A DNA stretch of 64,000 nucleotides from Agarophyton chilense (Eukaryota > Rhodophyta > Florideophyceae > Gracilariales > Gracilariaceae): positions 1 through 64,000 of the forward strand of contig JARGXX010000036.1 in the NCBI GenBank assembly GCA_030374765.1. Direction: 5' to 3'. The position numbers were made by a program, and so were the translations under genes. The notes beneath the pieces were generated by a model, which saw only the letters and a list, made by a program, of their open reading frames with translations, was not told where the DNA came from and made no database searches. Of this stretch, positions 43,032-54,107 are shown piece by piece (within the stretch, counting starts at the first letter, position 1; each line of letters opens with the position of its first letter).

Positions 43032-44355
43032 CTCACTTATGAGTATCATCATACTTAGCCAAAAAAATAATCTTCCATCGGTATTCAGACAGCGCAGAAT
43101 ACTTTACAAGGATCTATTTGAACAATTTAACCGAATGAGGAAAGCGGGAGTGAAGTTTGATTGGTGCTTGCTTCGCGGTTCATTTCTGCTTTTGGTCGAA
43201 AACAGTACAACAGCCCAGTTAAACTCCACTTTGATTCACGAACAGAGTAGCACATACATAAGAGACCCAATTACGGGAAGGTGGATACAGTCTTTTATGG
43301 AGAGATCCCAAATAGTATGCAGTGGTCAGTGCAGTAAAAAAATGATATTTTTCGACCAATCAAAAACAAATTGAACGAAAGGTTGCCAACAACTTAGCTC
43401 AACTCGCTCGCGTTTTTTGTTGTAACGAATTTATGGTAAAAGATGTATTTAACGCCGATGAAATGTATTTCTGCATAAAAATGGATACTCAAAAGACATT
43501 GGCGTTAGTCGAATACAGTCTCTTTCGCTACGCAGAAGTTTTGTCGGGAGATGACGGGTTACAAGTGATGGGATCTATCTTTGGAGGGCCAAATGCTCGT
43601 CGATGAAAACGCATGTTAATCTTCAAGAATGCAGACAAACATTACCTCATTTGAAGTCTTCCTGATAATTTTCTCGGAGTAGTTTACCGCACCGATCCAA
43701 AAAAGTGCTTAAGTGTAACGGTCTTTAGGGAGTAGCTGAGGGAACGTAAACTGTTAACACCAATGCCGAAGGGTATAAAATTTGTGGTATATAAGGACAA
43801 TTTCAACACTCATGACATTAAATAAGATGTTGAAGCAGTCCTGCTGAAAGCCAATACCGAGCTTCGTTTCTGTTCTGTAAGGCGACACATATATAGCAAT
43901 CTGCTGATAGTTTCTGTATGCAGAAGATGAAAGTTTATTAGAGAAATTAATGGAATGAATTCAAGATGACAATGTTGGATAGTGAAATGTGGTAAGATGG
44001 ACCAGAAGCGTTAGAAAAGTTATCCAATCCAGGGAAACCTCACTTTTTAAAACTTACAGCTGATTTTGCTCGGGCATTTAGCTCATAGAGAGACACAAAG
44101 GGTTTTACACATGCGAGAAAAACAATGATTAGTTGCTAAATTGACATGATCTTGAACGGACGTTAAAAGGAACGCCAGCTCTTCTCGGAGTTGCAGGCAC
44201 TTATTTCTAAGTATAGGGATAACTTTGAAGGATCAGACGTAGAAAGAATTGCTTCGAGCTCCGCTGTAAAAACCAAACAAAAACTGCGACTACGTATTAG
44301 TCTGGTCCACACTAATGAAGATTGTCGTGGATTAGTGCGGTACAGATTTAGTGTG
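43032..44355 (+). pseudogene. Pogo/jerky-type DDE transposase remnant
   Basis: It starts at the element 5 LTR edge, so its 5' end is cut. RDPITGRWIQSFMERSQIV is the CENP-B-like DNA-binding end. After a stop, DVFNADEMYFCIKMD (first catalytic aspartate, 43457) and GDDGLQVMGSIFGG follow. SLPDNFLGVVYRTDPKK, VYKDNFNTHD (second aspartate, 43796), SADSFCMQKMK and NPGKPHFLKLTADFARAF complete the DDE-superfamily endonuclease pattern. Many stops and shifts. Copia inserted just past its coding end. Confidence 0.75.
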
Positions 44356-44360
44356 GTCCA

Positions 44361-44495
44361 TGTGAGAGAAAGACTCTGGCTGACCTTTACTTCGAGCTCA
44401 TCTTCGTTTGACTAAAGTACTGTCTATTTCTACTGTAATGTTTGACTTGTGAAAATGTGTCGCAGCAAAGCATCTTGTCATGAGGGTATTTGACA
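44361..44495 (-). repeat. 3' LTR of the copia element
   Basis: 135 bp, plus strand TGTGAGAGAAAGACTC...GGTATTTGACA. It is longer than the 5' LTR because about 50 bp lie between two GTCAAA copies (minus strand) that are absent from the other LTR. Confidence 0.8.
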
Positions 44496-45523
44496 GTCCC
44501 CGGTTGGTGCGGCGCATTTTGTTTCGGGTCTGGAGTGTATTTGCAGACGTTCTCTCAAGTGCCAAAAGCGGTCTCGATGAAGTGGTTTCGTGAATATGTC
44601 AGCAGTCATTTGATCCGTGGGAACTCTATGCAAGGTGATTGCTTGTTGCGATATGTGATGTTGTAGATAATGATGTCGTGAGTCAATGTATTTTCTGCGT
44701 TTTGTGGGTGCTTGATTTTCGGCTATGAGGATTGCCGATCGGTTGTCGATGAAGTGGGAAGTCGGTTTGCTCGGTGTTAATCGTGTGGTTTCGAGCAGTT
44801 TACGCAGCCATTGCGTATGTTATGTGGCACTTGTTGCTGAGATGTACTCTGCTTCCGTCGTATACAACGCTACAATGTTCTGTTTCTTCGATAACCATGA
44901 AATCGGAGTGCTGTTTATGCTATGAACATTGCCTGTGATTGACTTTCTGTTCTTTTCATTTGCAAAATCGGCGTCGCTATGTGTGGTGAGCGGGTTTTTG
45001 TTTTCTTTGTTTGGAAAGAATTGCAGTCCGTGCGTCTTTGTGCCTTGTAGATATCGCTAGACGGTTTTCAGAGAGTGCCAGTGATGTTTCTGCGGTTTCA
45101 ACATATGCTGAGCTAAGCGATTGGTTTCATAAGCAATGTCTGGCCTTGTGCTGTCTGTGACATATCGGATATCGCCTAGTATCTGTCTGTATCTGTTGGA
45201 TTCCTTTGGTGACAATGGGGTAGTATCGTCTTGCTGGTGGAACGGTTTCAGGTTGTTGTAGGGGGTGACTGTTGGGTTGCAGTCGTTCACGTGGTTCTGT
45301 TCCAGTATGGCTTCTATTGAATCAGGTTGCGCGATGTGCACGGATCCATCCATTGCGTGAGTTATAGTACAGTTCAGAAAACGTGTTGGAGTTCCCAACT
45401 TTTTGATCTTGTATTTGGTAAGTAGTTGGCGATGCAGGGTATCTATCAAGTTTTGATTCGTTGCGAGCACAAGGAAGTAATCTATTGTTGTACTTTCTAG
45501 TGTGGTGCCTTTTTCTGTGTGTC
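44496..45523 (-). pseudogene. Copia RT C-terminus and RNase H
   Basis: LTKYKIKKLGTPTRFLNCTI, VTPYNNLKPFHQQDD, RQILGDIRYVTDSTRPDIAY and TNRLAQHML are the RT thumb and connection. RNase H follows: DADFANEKNRKSITGNV, PISWLSKKQNIVALYTTEAE, a TAA near 44823, DNRSAILIAENQA, KYIDSRHHYLQHHI and MTADIFTKPL. Upstream, only about 25 codons separate it from the integrase end, so the RT palm, including its YVDD box, is deleted. Confidence 0.85.
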
Positions 45524-46264
45524 TTACGTAGAGGCATGGGTCATGTTGTCTAGTTCGGTGTCATGTGCTCTCTGCCAGTGCTGCGCTTCGGGATATCTAC
45601 GTGCCTGTGTCAGATTGGCAGGGGGAGGGGTTGTAATCTGGATCTCTTGGGGAATATGTTGCCTGTGTTGTGCTCGGGCTTTGAATGCGTTGGTGGTTGT
45701 GGCTGTGGGATCTGTGGTGTTGTGATACGGGTGAAAGTCTTGCGTTTGTATTTGTTGATACTGCTGCGTGCGCAGGTTTAGGGCTACTAAGTGCGTGTGA
45801 GATACTGGGTACATATATCTAGCTGGGTCGGCCCGTCGTTCGAGTTTCTTTTTCGGTGCGTAAGCTGGGATTATTCCTAATTCTCCGAATGTGAAGAGCC
45901 GTTGAGGTGGTGGTGGTTGACCGTACCAGAGATGGTATGTGGATGTGTTGATTGCTGCGTGGTGGAGTAGGTTATATTTGAAGATTGTATCTCTGGCTGC
46001 GTCCTCCCAGTATGTGTCATCTAATTCGGCTGTGTGTAGCAGTGCTCTGACGGAGTTCATAATCGTTCGGTTAAATCGTTCCGCGATGGAGTTTTCTTGT
46101 GGTTGATGCGGTGTGCGGAGGTGAAGTTTGACTTGATGGTTGTGGTATATGTGTTGCATGGCCGTGGATGTGTATTCCTTTGCGTTATTGGTTTGATCTA
46201 TGAGTATGCCCTTAAATTTGTAGTGGGCTTGGTGCCATGGGGCTTGTGCAATTATTCCTGGTGG
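45524..46264 (-). pseudogene. Copia integrase fragment
   Basis: KGILIDQTNNAKEYTSTAMQ (second catalytic aspartate region), RTPHQPQENSIAERFNRTIM (glutamate), YWEDAARDTIFKYNLLHH and PPPPQRLFTFGELGIIPAY identify the core and the GKGY-like C-terminal part. It ends ARRYPEAQHWQRAHDTELD, where RT normally begins. The HHCC zinc finger and the first aspartate are missing: the protease runs directly into NPPGIIAQAPWH once the solo LTR is ignored. Confidence 0.85.
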
Positions 46265-46269
46265 GTTAC

Positions 46270-47187
46270 TGTAGAGCAACCCCCAGTTAGGGGATACTTG
46301 AAGATGCAACTCATAGAATGAGGGTTGAACCCTCCGAGGGTTATGACTATGATCCCCTCTAAGGTGTGCTGAGGTGGCACTGTTTTCTGGTTAGAATTCG
46401 CCTATGAAGTGAAAATTCGGATGGCCCATGGTTGGATTGGCCCCGTGATACACGTGGCTTAATTTTTGGCACCGATTTTTCGGATATTTGTTAGAACGTT
46501 GGATTTTAGGGCCCTGACAATGGGATCTCCACGTGTATGGCCCTGAGCAGGTGTGCACTACTGTAGAGTTTAGTTAGTCGGCCCTACTTAGGGAGACGAG
46601 ATCTGACATTCCGAAGCTCAAAGTAAAGGGGAACCAAGGTTGGTCTTCGATACCTTTAGAGGTTCTTCGTCGCCATCGTTTCGGCCTTACAATCCGGAAC
46701 GGGCTCTGGTTAGCAACGCCTGCGTAGGGACACGACTCCACTTGGAGAGTGCCCACGTTTGGGTTCCGTGCAACCACCCCCTTGGGACCGCTCAGACGAC
46801 CTGCGTGCACGATACCCCGTGGGGGTTCTGCTTACTTGTTGCGTGTTTTTTGTGTTTCCTTTCGAGGACAGGTTTTCGCCCCTGTATTGGGTTTCTTTTG
46901 TTTTTTCGCCCCTTTTCTGGTTCTCGGGTCCGGTGCCTGTTAGTGCCCGACCCTCGCCCCGTTTTTCCTCTTCGCCGGATTTTCCTCCATTCTTTGGGAT
47001 ACTTATACCCATTCCCAATCCAACGGTTTCTACCCCTCACCTCCGTCGGTACTGCCGGAATCCCCCGTGGGAGTTACACCCCACACTACGGGTGGAACGG
47101 AGGGCTCTGTCTCTGAGTCTGCCTCCCCCAGGGAGCAAGGCTTCGAACACCTTGAGAGCACTTCCCGTCGCCGGGTTTTGCTCCACA
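46270..47187 (+). mobile_element. Solo LTR (918 bp) with target duplication GTTAC
   Basis: Ends are inverted: TGTAGAGCAACCC and GGGTTTTGCTCCACA. GTTAC flanks both sides (46265-46269 and 47188-47192). Removing it joins the copia protease to integrase in frame. A CGCCCCTGTATTGGGTTTC block resembles the minus strand of the element 1 LTR, so it is gypsy-derived and in plus orientation. Several ORFs of 60-170 codons inside it are spurious. Confidence 0.9.
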
Positions 47188-47192
47188 GTTAC

Positions 47193-48426
47193 TATGCGTG
47201 TTGATGACGTATCCTGTCGATGGTTTGAAGGCAATGAGGCCGTATCGTGTAGCGAGGTCATGTACTGATAATAGATTGTGCTTGACATTGTGATTTGCCA
47301 CTGCTGTTGTTTGTATGATATGGTTACTCTTGAGTGGGCGGATTCTGAGAATTCCACTGTGTGTGCAAGGCGTCTGGTTGTTCGTGGCAGTGATGGTTAG
47401 AGTGGGTTGGCTTACTTTGATCATGGATTTTGTCGGGAATGTGATTTGTGTGGGGTGTTCTCCGCTGTTCAATATGAACGTACCATTGTTACCATTGTCT
47501 TCTTCTGTTGCTGAATCTCCAGGTGATGGGTGGTAAGGTATGGGTTGTGCAGGTGGAGCTTGAGTTTGCATTGGAAAGGGGTATTGATGTGTGGTGTACG
47601 GGGGTTGGATGTGTGCCATTTGAGCTTGTGTCTTGATCAGATATTTGGGATGGTTTCGGTTCTGGCATTCCTCGTCTGTGTGCAGTGATGGGATTCCTAA
47701 TGAGGTGTGAAATCGACATGGGATGGCTCCTGGAGGCATGCGGAGTCGGGTGTAGTTGCCGCGTCGATAGGGGCAGTTTGTTCGTCTGAATTGACCTCGT
47801 CCTCTCGGTACGTATTCTGGGATGACTTGTTGAGGTGAGTAGTCCCGGGTGAATCTCTTGGATGCTGAGCCTTGGGGTGTGGGTCCATGTACTGGTTGGT
47901 AGAGGGCGTGGAGTTCTTTGAAGATCCTGACGAATTCTTTGATTGTTTTGGGTTTCTGTAGAAGTATAGGTGCCAGAATTGGAGTGAGTGTCGTGTTTTT
48001 CTTGAGGCCGTTGAGTATTAATTTGACTGTGGTTTTCTTTTGTTATATGCTTGGATAACGTGCCGTGATCATCTTCTAGCGTATATCCGTGTGAGATTTG
48101 ATGTAGCTGTCAATGTTGGTGTCGCTGTTGTATGGAACATTCTCTGCTTCTGATTTTAAGAATTTGTGATCTTCCTTGGTTGCTTGATTGATATGCGCTA
48201 TGATATCTGCTACCAGGTCATGCAGTGTAGGACGGTTGCCCGGTGCTAATAAGAGGCCGAGTATTACAAATAAAACACTACTGAGTGTAGCTGAGAGTAG
48301 TTTGGACGATCGTTTGATGTGATTTTTGAGTTTTTTGGGGTTTGTGTGTGTTTCTGGATTTCTGGAGATATTTTTTGGCATTGATCGTGGTGGAGTAGGT
48401 TTCGAGCGCGAGATATTATGGTGCAT
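47193..48426 (-). pseudogene. Copia gag and protease
   Basis: The ATG at 48426 starts a basic N-terminus; helical segments with LHDLVADIIAHINQA and DTNIDSYIKSHTDIR follow, then a stop at 48076. Downstream frames give FVRIFKELHALYQPV and CRFHTSLGIPSLHTDEEC, a knuckle-like motif. Protease reads GTFILNSGEHPTQITF, with asparagine in place of the catalytic aspartate, then NHNVKHNLLSVHDLATRYGL. Inactive. Confidence 0.75.
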
Positions 48427-48697
48427 AGTTTGATATATCTAGCTCTGGTAGTATGGGTTTTCTGTCGCTGTCTATGGTGCGGTGTTGTGTTGTGTCTTTT
48501 GGGTGATGTGTGTCGTTTTCTGTGATAGTGGCGTTGTGGTAAAGCTTTTGCGTGATTGTGTTTATGTATTTGATGTCTTGTCGTCGTTGGCGACGGGCGG
48601 TGCGTGCGTTTGTCGTATTTGTTGTGGGTTGTTTGTGTGTCTGTGGGGTGGGATTAGAGAAAGGGTGGGCTACGGTTTGCGTTTTCAGGCAGCGTAG

Positions 48698-48709
48698 GGC
48701 TTATAACCT
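48698..48709 (-). other. Candidate half-tRNA primer-binding site of copia
   Basis: Minus-strand GGTTATAAGCCC is one mismatch from the complement of the initiator-methionine tRNA anticodon loop (GGGCTCATAACC). Internal priming from cleaved initiator tRNA is known for copia and Ty5. Assignment is by this similarity only. Confidence 0.45.
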
Positions 48710-48795
48710 GTGTGAGGAAGACTCTGGCTGACCTTTACTTCGAGCTCATCTTCGTTTGACTAAAGTACTGTCTATTTTTACTGTAATGTTTGACA
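48710..48795 (-). repeat. 5' LTR of the copia element
   Basis: 86 bp, TGTGTGAGGAAGACTC...AATGTTTGACA, immediately next to a primer-site candidate at 48698-48709. Very short for copia LTRs, probably after a deletion between GTCAAA repeats. Confidence 0.8.
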
Positions 48796-50570
48796 GTCCA
48801 CGCTAATTTATGTGAGGTCATCGAGATTTAGAACTTCTCAGTTAGTGGGGCCCGCACGAATTGCAGTGTTCACCTGTACTGCCAAATTTTGCGCATTTCT
48901 TGGGGGCGTACGGTCTATAATGCTACGGTCTCTTGTCGCACGCCGTGAGGCAGTGCGCTCGAGGGCAAACACGAAATCGCAGAGTTCGGTTTAGAAATGA
49001 GGGTTCCTGAATACCGCGCCAATTCCACCATCAGGGCGCATTTGAGATTGACCCCATACTGAACAAATTGGTACACCAAAAATAGGTTATTTCATTGACG
49101 GTTTTTCTATTTTAAGTGAGCCTGTTTTCGGGGTTTTTTGACCCCACGACTTCATCTCTCCCGTAAATGCCTTACAACTTCGGTTGTACTTCCTTGTTTT
49201 CTTTAGTTTTGTGGTTGTTGAATAGCTCTGATTGAGACCTATTCGACGAGCTATCTGAGTTTGAGCATGCTGTACTTACTGAAAAGTCAGAGTTACGACT
49301 GCAGTTTCTCGATTTTGACCCTAGGCCACAGTAGATTAAGGAGTTAACCGTCACGTCTCTCATATCCCTGACTGAGGAGAATAGCCGAGTCAGACTCTTT
49401 CGACTCCAGTAGACAATCTTTCGGATATCTCATATAAGAGGCCCATGGCATCGATGTAGAGAATGGTTTGCAATCCAAATTTGTTAAACTCCAAGGTAAG
49501 ACTGGCGCACTGGAGTCCTACCCGGGGCCGGGATGTCCTTTTCCTCGCATGAACGATCGCCGCACCGCTCGTCTTTCGGAGCGAAAGTAGTCACAAGGCT
49601 CGTCCCCACTGCGGACCAGGGTGGCATGTCAATGAAATGCCCTGCCCAACTGCATGGAAGCAGCCGACTATGAGCTCATCTCCGGAGAAAGATCGCGCCA
49701 TCTGAATAAATTGTTTTCAACGATAAACTTGGAACGCGTTTACTCGGATTCTGGGAAACGGCGTAAAGCGACAGATGATTTTAATGTTTTTTCTCAATAA
49801 GTATATTCGAAGCTTATAATAGAGCGTAGCATGGTTGTTCATTAACATTTAAAGGCTGAGATGTCCTGACTCTAGACTGTTGAGGATGGGGGCGCTGCGT
49901 GTACGACATTAGGAATGTTCGCTGAAGCCCCACGCATGGCTCACAGCAAGAATACAGAAGAAAACGAAGAAATACGATAAGATTTTCAACGTAGCAGATA
50001 GGTCTTCTGAGTAAAATCGAACGTTAGTCTCTCTCCCCATCTCTGCCCGCTGCAGAAGTTTTGAAAGATTGGCAATTCACACACGGACCTCTCCTATGTT
50101 CGAAACGATAGATGACTAAGGCGCCAACTCCTTACAGAAAAGGTATTGCAGACGCACTGATATTCCGTATTCGCATAAATGAAAAAGCCAAAGCCATTAA
50201 AAAACATATGATAATGAATATGGTGCATAAAGAAAAACATTTATGCTCGAAAAAAGTCTTGCTGACACTGGGTGAACCTTAGAGAGATGCTTCGTAGAAA
50301 AATTTTCATATTGGAGCACAAGCAGCAATAAAATTTGACGAGTGAGGATTTGACATCAGATAAGAAAAAAGAACCTTGATTTGTATGTAATTCCGTCCTG
50401 ACTCGGAAATGATAGTCACACCCAAGAGACTTCACTTGGGTACGGGCAGAAGATTTTTGTGAAGAAAGAACGGCATGAACACAGAAAAATGAGGGCATGG
50501 ATACAGCACTACAAATACATCGTCTGAAATCCTTATCATGTGCATTTAGATTTGTGCCAAATGGAATTCT
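48796..50570. other. Intergenic region
   Basis: The first bases continue the pogo-like element end after the duplicated GTCCA. Beyond, an open piece near 49225-49330 (LFDELSEFEHAVLTEKSELR) is unassigned and interrupted. I see nothing else. Confidence 0.3.
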
Positions 50571-51788
50571 CTACGCTGCGGTGGGCTTTTGAACATGCTC
50601 ACCAATATCCATAATATCGTGTTCTTCTAAACCTGTGGCAACCTTTCCCGTGCTTTCTTCATCTTTCCCTGTTTCCGCACCGGGGTTTTCTTGCGGCTGA
50701 TGGAGAGCACTGTCGGGCAAACCTAACAAATGTGCGCCAGCGGGTTTTGCCTCTGATACCGTCGGCATTTGCGCCTCAGCCGAGGTTATCGGCTCAATCT
50801 TTTGCTTCAAAGCCGGATCCGGCCGATGGCGGACAATTGGCCACGAACCGTCCTTGCGCGGCCGCCCTCTCGGTCTCTTGAATACAACCGGCGCACCTGG
50901 TGTATCGCCTGCGGTCTGACCGTTGATATCATGAGCACCGGGTGGTTTTCCTTGTTGGCGTCGGCTTTTCAGCATGGCCGCGCTTCCCCGGCCAGGAACT
51001 GAAACAGCAACAGAAACGACGGGCTTTATTTCTGCATCGCCGATTGCAACATTTCCAACATATTCTTGCAATTGCGAGGTAGCCTGAGCCACAGGAATAT
51101 ACTCAGACATACTCGGACGCCCTCTTTTTCGCTTTTCTCCAGGAGGCAGTGGGCGAAGCACATATCCATGCCGGACACGACTTGTTCCGGGTACTCTCTT
51201 TGACTTTTGCGGCTTTGAGTCTGATTTGACATGACCCAGGGAAGTACTAGCAGGCGGATTGCTCACATCACCCAACTGAGCCACGTCAGGTGCAGCTCCT
51301 CGAGTGCTTCCAGCAGTTGGGGTTCTCTTTTTTGTTTTTGTTGCTGAGTGCGCTTGTGCATCAACATTTTCAGCCACAGAAAGGGAGCTTAAATAGTCAA
51401 TGTTCGAAGATGAAGGCTTGTTGGAACAAATAGGAACACCCCAATATGCATCCGGCGGGTCCTCATTGAAGTGGCCTTTGTACATTTCGACGGTGTTTGC
51501 ATATGCCTGCTCACTCGTAAGCCCCAGGCGCATAGCAGGGGGATAATGATGTATATAGCCGCCCAGAGCGGCACAGGTGTTTTCATAATCAGTGGTCCAC
51601 TGGCGATGCAAATTCCAAACGATGGCAATGACTCTACTGGGGGTCAACTTGCACGCTTGATAATCCTGGGCCTTTGCTCGAAGCTGCAAGTATCTCAGAT
51701 ATTCCTTGCGAGCGGCAGTAGCGAATTCCTTCTCCCATCCGAGCTCCACCTGGAGCTCGTAAACCAAATCGAAGCCATGATAACCCAT
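50571..51788 (-). CDS. AT-hook protein with N-terminal GRDP/DUF1399-like helical domain
   Basis: A single-exon protein of 405 residues, ATG at 51788. Residues 5-117 form a helical domain with YLRYLQLRAKAQ, TPSRVIAIVWNLHRQWTTDY and ALGGYIHHYPPA. The W..H..T..Y..C...GGYIHH pattern resembles the N-terminal region of plant glycine-rich-domain (DUF1399) proteins. The rest is low-complexity with two AT-hooks: KRKRGRPS (219-226) and KRPRGRPRK (304-312), which in other proteins bind the minor groove of AT-rich DNA. A nuclear, chromatin-associated role is inferred from the hooks. No cysteine-rich or enzymatic domain is visible. Confidence 0.7.
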   Translation of the reverse strand: MGYHGFDLVYELQVELGWEKEFATAARKEYLRYLQLRAKAQDYQACKLTPSRVIAIVWNLHRQWTTDYENTCAALGGYIHHYPPAMRLGLTSEQAYANTVEMYKGHFNEDPPDAYWGVPICSNKPSSSNIDYLSSLSVAENVDAQAHSATKTKKRTPTAGSTRGAAPDVAQLGDVSNPPASTSLGHVKSDSKPQKSKRVPGTSRVRHGYVLRPLPPGEKRKRGRPSMSEYIPVAQATSQLQEYVGNVAIGDAEIKPVVSVAVSVPGRGSAAMLKSRRQQGKPPGAHDINGQTAGDTPGAPVVFKRPRGRPRKDGSWPIVRHRPDPALKQKIEPITSAEAQMPTVSEAKPAGAHLLGLPDSALHQPQENPGAETGKDEESTGKVATGLEEHDIMDIGEHVQKPTAA

Positions 51789-53392
51789 TTGGTTGTCAGC
51801 TTCAAAAGGTTTGGAAATTTATGCAGTGCTTGGAGCAAACCGCTTATGCTAATCGCCGAAGCGAACGATTCGGTCGCTGATACTAGATAAGGCGAGTCAA
51901 TAACAGAGATCTGCCTGCAACGCTCTGGGCATGGGTTAAAAAGAACGTGTTCTATTCACCTGAACAGCGAGTTATAGGATGGTCTGCGTGTGCATGTGCC
52001 GGTTGGTAGTTCAGAGCAAACCGCTGGCTTGGTAGAATAGATTTCGATTTCAGGAATTTCTTTTTTTCATTTATTTCCTGGTCGTTCTTTTTGGCGCGGA
52101 TTTTCTCTGCGCCAGGCACAAGTGCTGAATTGCGCGCTTTTTCGAAAGAGAGCGCCAAATCGTAGGATTACTTACAGATATACATGCTCTGTAATGTTTC
52201 GAAGTAGAGTGTCGTTGTCTGTGGTCTTGATAACCTTATCACTGAGTTTTGCGAGGGGTTCGATCCTTCTCACTCTTCGGTGGTTATCCCCGTTGGTACA
52301 TTATTTTCTGTTAGAGCTTCGGAAACAATCTTTTGAAGAGGCGCAGAGCTTTTATTAAAAGAATATTCTTGATTATGTATACTACTTAAAATATTTTTCA
52401 TCGATATTTCAAACTCGACCATGGAATCTGTGCACTGGAAATGCGAAAGAATTCCAATTTTCTACGAACTCATGCAAAAAACTTGGAGAGCGAATAATTG
52501 TGGCGAGCACAGACAAATGATATGTGAATGGATCATGTCGACGTGTGTAACAACATTGAATCAATAATAAATGTATCGCATCACTATGATACACTATGTG
52601 TCGACGTGATCTAAAATTTTTCATTTTTCGCAATTCCTTTCTGCTACACAACTCGAAATAAATCCAAGAAAGCAACCGTAGAAAAAACTGTTCTATCTGT
52701 GGGAGCTCACTACTAGTCACACTATCCATCATCGCTTGCCATAACTTATTGACCCCGCGTAAAAATTATTGAAAACCCCCCATAAATAACATCTTCTAAG
52801 AGAGGTTAGCAATTGCTGACCCTCCTGGTGTCTATGTGTCCGGAGAATTGGCCTCATATGAGGAGAATTCTATTTATCAAAAAACAAGTAAAAAACGCTT
52901 GTTTCGACAGTGTTGCCCCATTTTCTATTTTCTAAGTAAACAATTAATTTTCTAATCAGGTTCTACCTTCTTTGAAATACATTTTTGAGACTGTTTTCTT
53001 TGGTAACACCAGCGCAGTGGTTTCACCACCGCTCGAAGACTGATAAACAAAGGTCCCAAACCTCGCTGAGATAAATGTATCTCAAAACTTTCTTCGAGAG
53101 CTTGACTAATTCTAAACATATTATGCTTTAAGAACAAATTTGCATCTTTTTGAAAAGCAAATGAAATAGGATGACATATGCTAACAAAAAAGCTCTACAG
53201 ATCATAGTCAAGTCACAAGCCACAGTTGTACACTTCGGGGAGGTGACAGACTTCAGAAATCGACAGACACGTGTCTTGGGATTGTTGCGGTTTGCTGGCG
53301 TGCTGGCGTGCTGGCGTGCTGGCGTGCTTTTCGTCTTTCGATCTGGCGCGACCCGGCGTTTCTATGCCAAGTGGAAGCATACTATTTGTTTT
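51789..53392. other. Intergenic region
   Basis: AT-richer than the flanks, with no recognisable gene. A minus-strand ORF (52409-52732) has no known feature. An 8-bp repeat, GCTGGCGT, occurs four times in tandem at about 53294-53325. Confidence 0.35.
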
Positions 53393-53915
53393 TTAAATTT
53401 TGGCCGGTTCTAAATTGAGTTTTAAAATCGAGGTGATTTGGAAAAGAATAAACTCGAGTGCCCAATTTGGATCTGGGTTTTGATGCGATACACATGCAAT
53501 TTTCTTAGAAAAATCAAAATTTAGGCCGTGGGGTCCAACGATAGAGGTGCTCTTAATGACGTTGTATACTCCTGGCCAGAAATCAGTTTTGAATAAATGC
53601 CCAGTCGGATAGACACTGCGATACGTAGATACTGTGTCGATGATGTAGATGTCATCTACCAAGCGAGCATGCCAACAGGACACCCAGCCGTCAAATGTGG
53701 CCAAGGGGAGAAAAGTGAAATGGAACTTGTGCCAGTCCCGAGCATTTCGAAGCAATGCAGAGCTTTTGGACGCTCTGGAGCTGCATACGTTGTCAAAAAA
53801 GTGTTCATCGGATAACGTTGTGGAATAATAACAAGAGGCGATCGAAACGTTTGAGTGTGCATCGCTCAGCTCGCTGATGTTGGGACAATGTATGTCTCCC
53901 CGATATCTAGTTCAA
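53393..53915 (-). other. Unrecognised minus-strand coding potential
   Basis: One frame is open from about 53915 to the stop at 53393 (roughly 170 codons) and reads like a folded protein: ARDWHKFHFTFLPLATFDGW, RLVDDIYIIDTVSTYRSVYP, SIVGPHGLNFDFSKKI. No ATG-led full gene is evident. A second frame (54108-53866) begins at TTG, not ATG, and could be an upstream exon. I cannot assign a family. Confidence 0.35.
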
Positions 53916-54107
53916 GCGAAATAATGTAGTGCTCACGTGTCTGAAATGAACTGGGATTGCCTTCCATCCATAAAGGTGCCACACATCCGTCATCCTGGGC
54001 TGCGACACAAATGTATATGTGCAGAGCATGGATTTGTTTGTCATCCTTGACTGCCGAACAGAATTGAGGACGCCGACTTCCGTACTTTTTTTCAAAGTCG
54101 AGACGCA

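Larger units (their letters stand above)
44361..48795 (-). mobile_element. Ty1/copia retrotransposon with short LTRs, target duplication GTCCA
   Basis: LTRs at 44361-44495 and 48710-48795 share about 75 bp of near-identical sequence (AGACTCTGGCTGACC through GTAATGTTTGAC), with TG...CA ends. GTCCA flanks both sides (44356-44360 and 48796-48800). Minus-strand order is gag, protease, integrase, RT, RNase H, the copia order. Deletions removed the first part of integrase and most of RT. A 918-bp solo LTR sits between protease and integrase. Confidence 0.9.

Noticed and set aside
46640..47268. Overlapping ORFs of 102-169 codons
   Set aside because: Mostly inside the solo LTR 46270-47187, and not conserved in frame.
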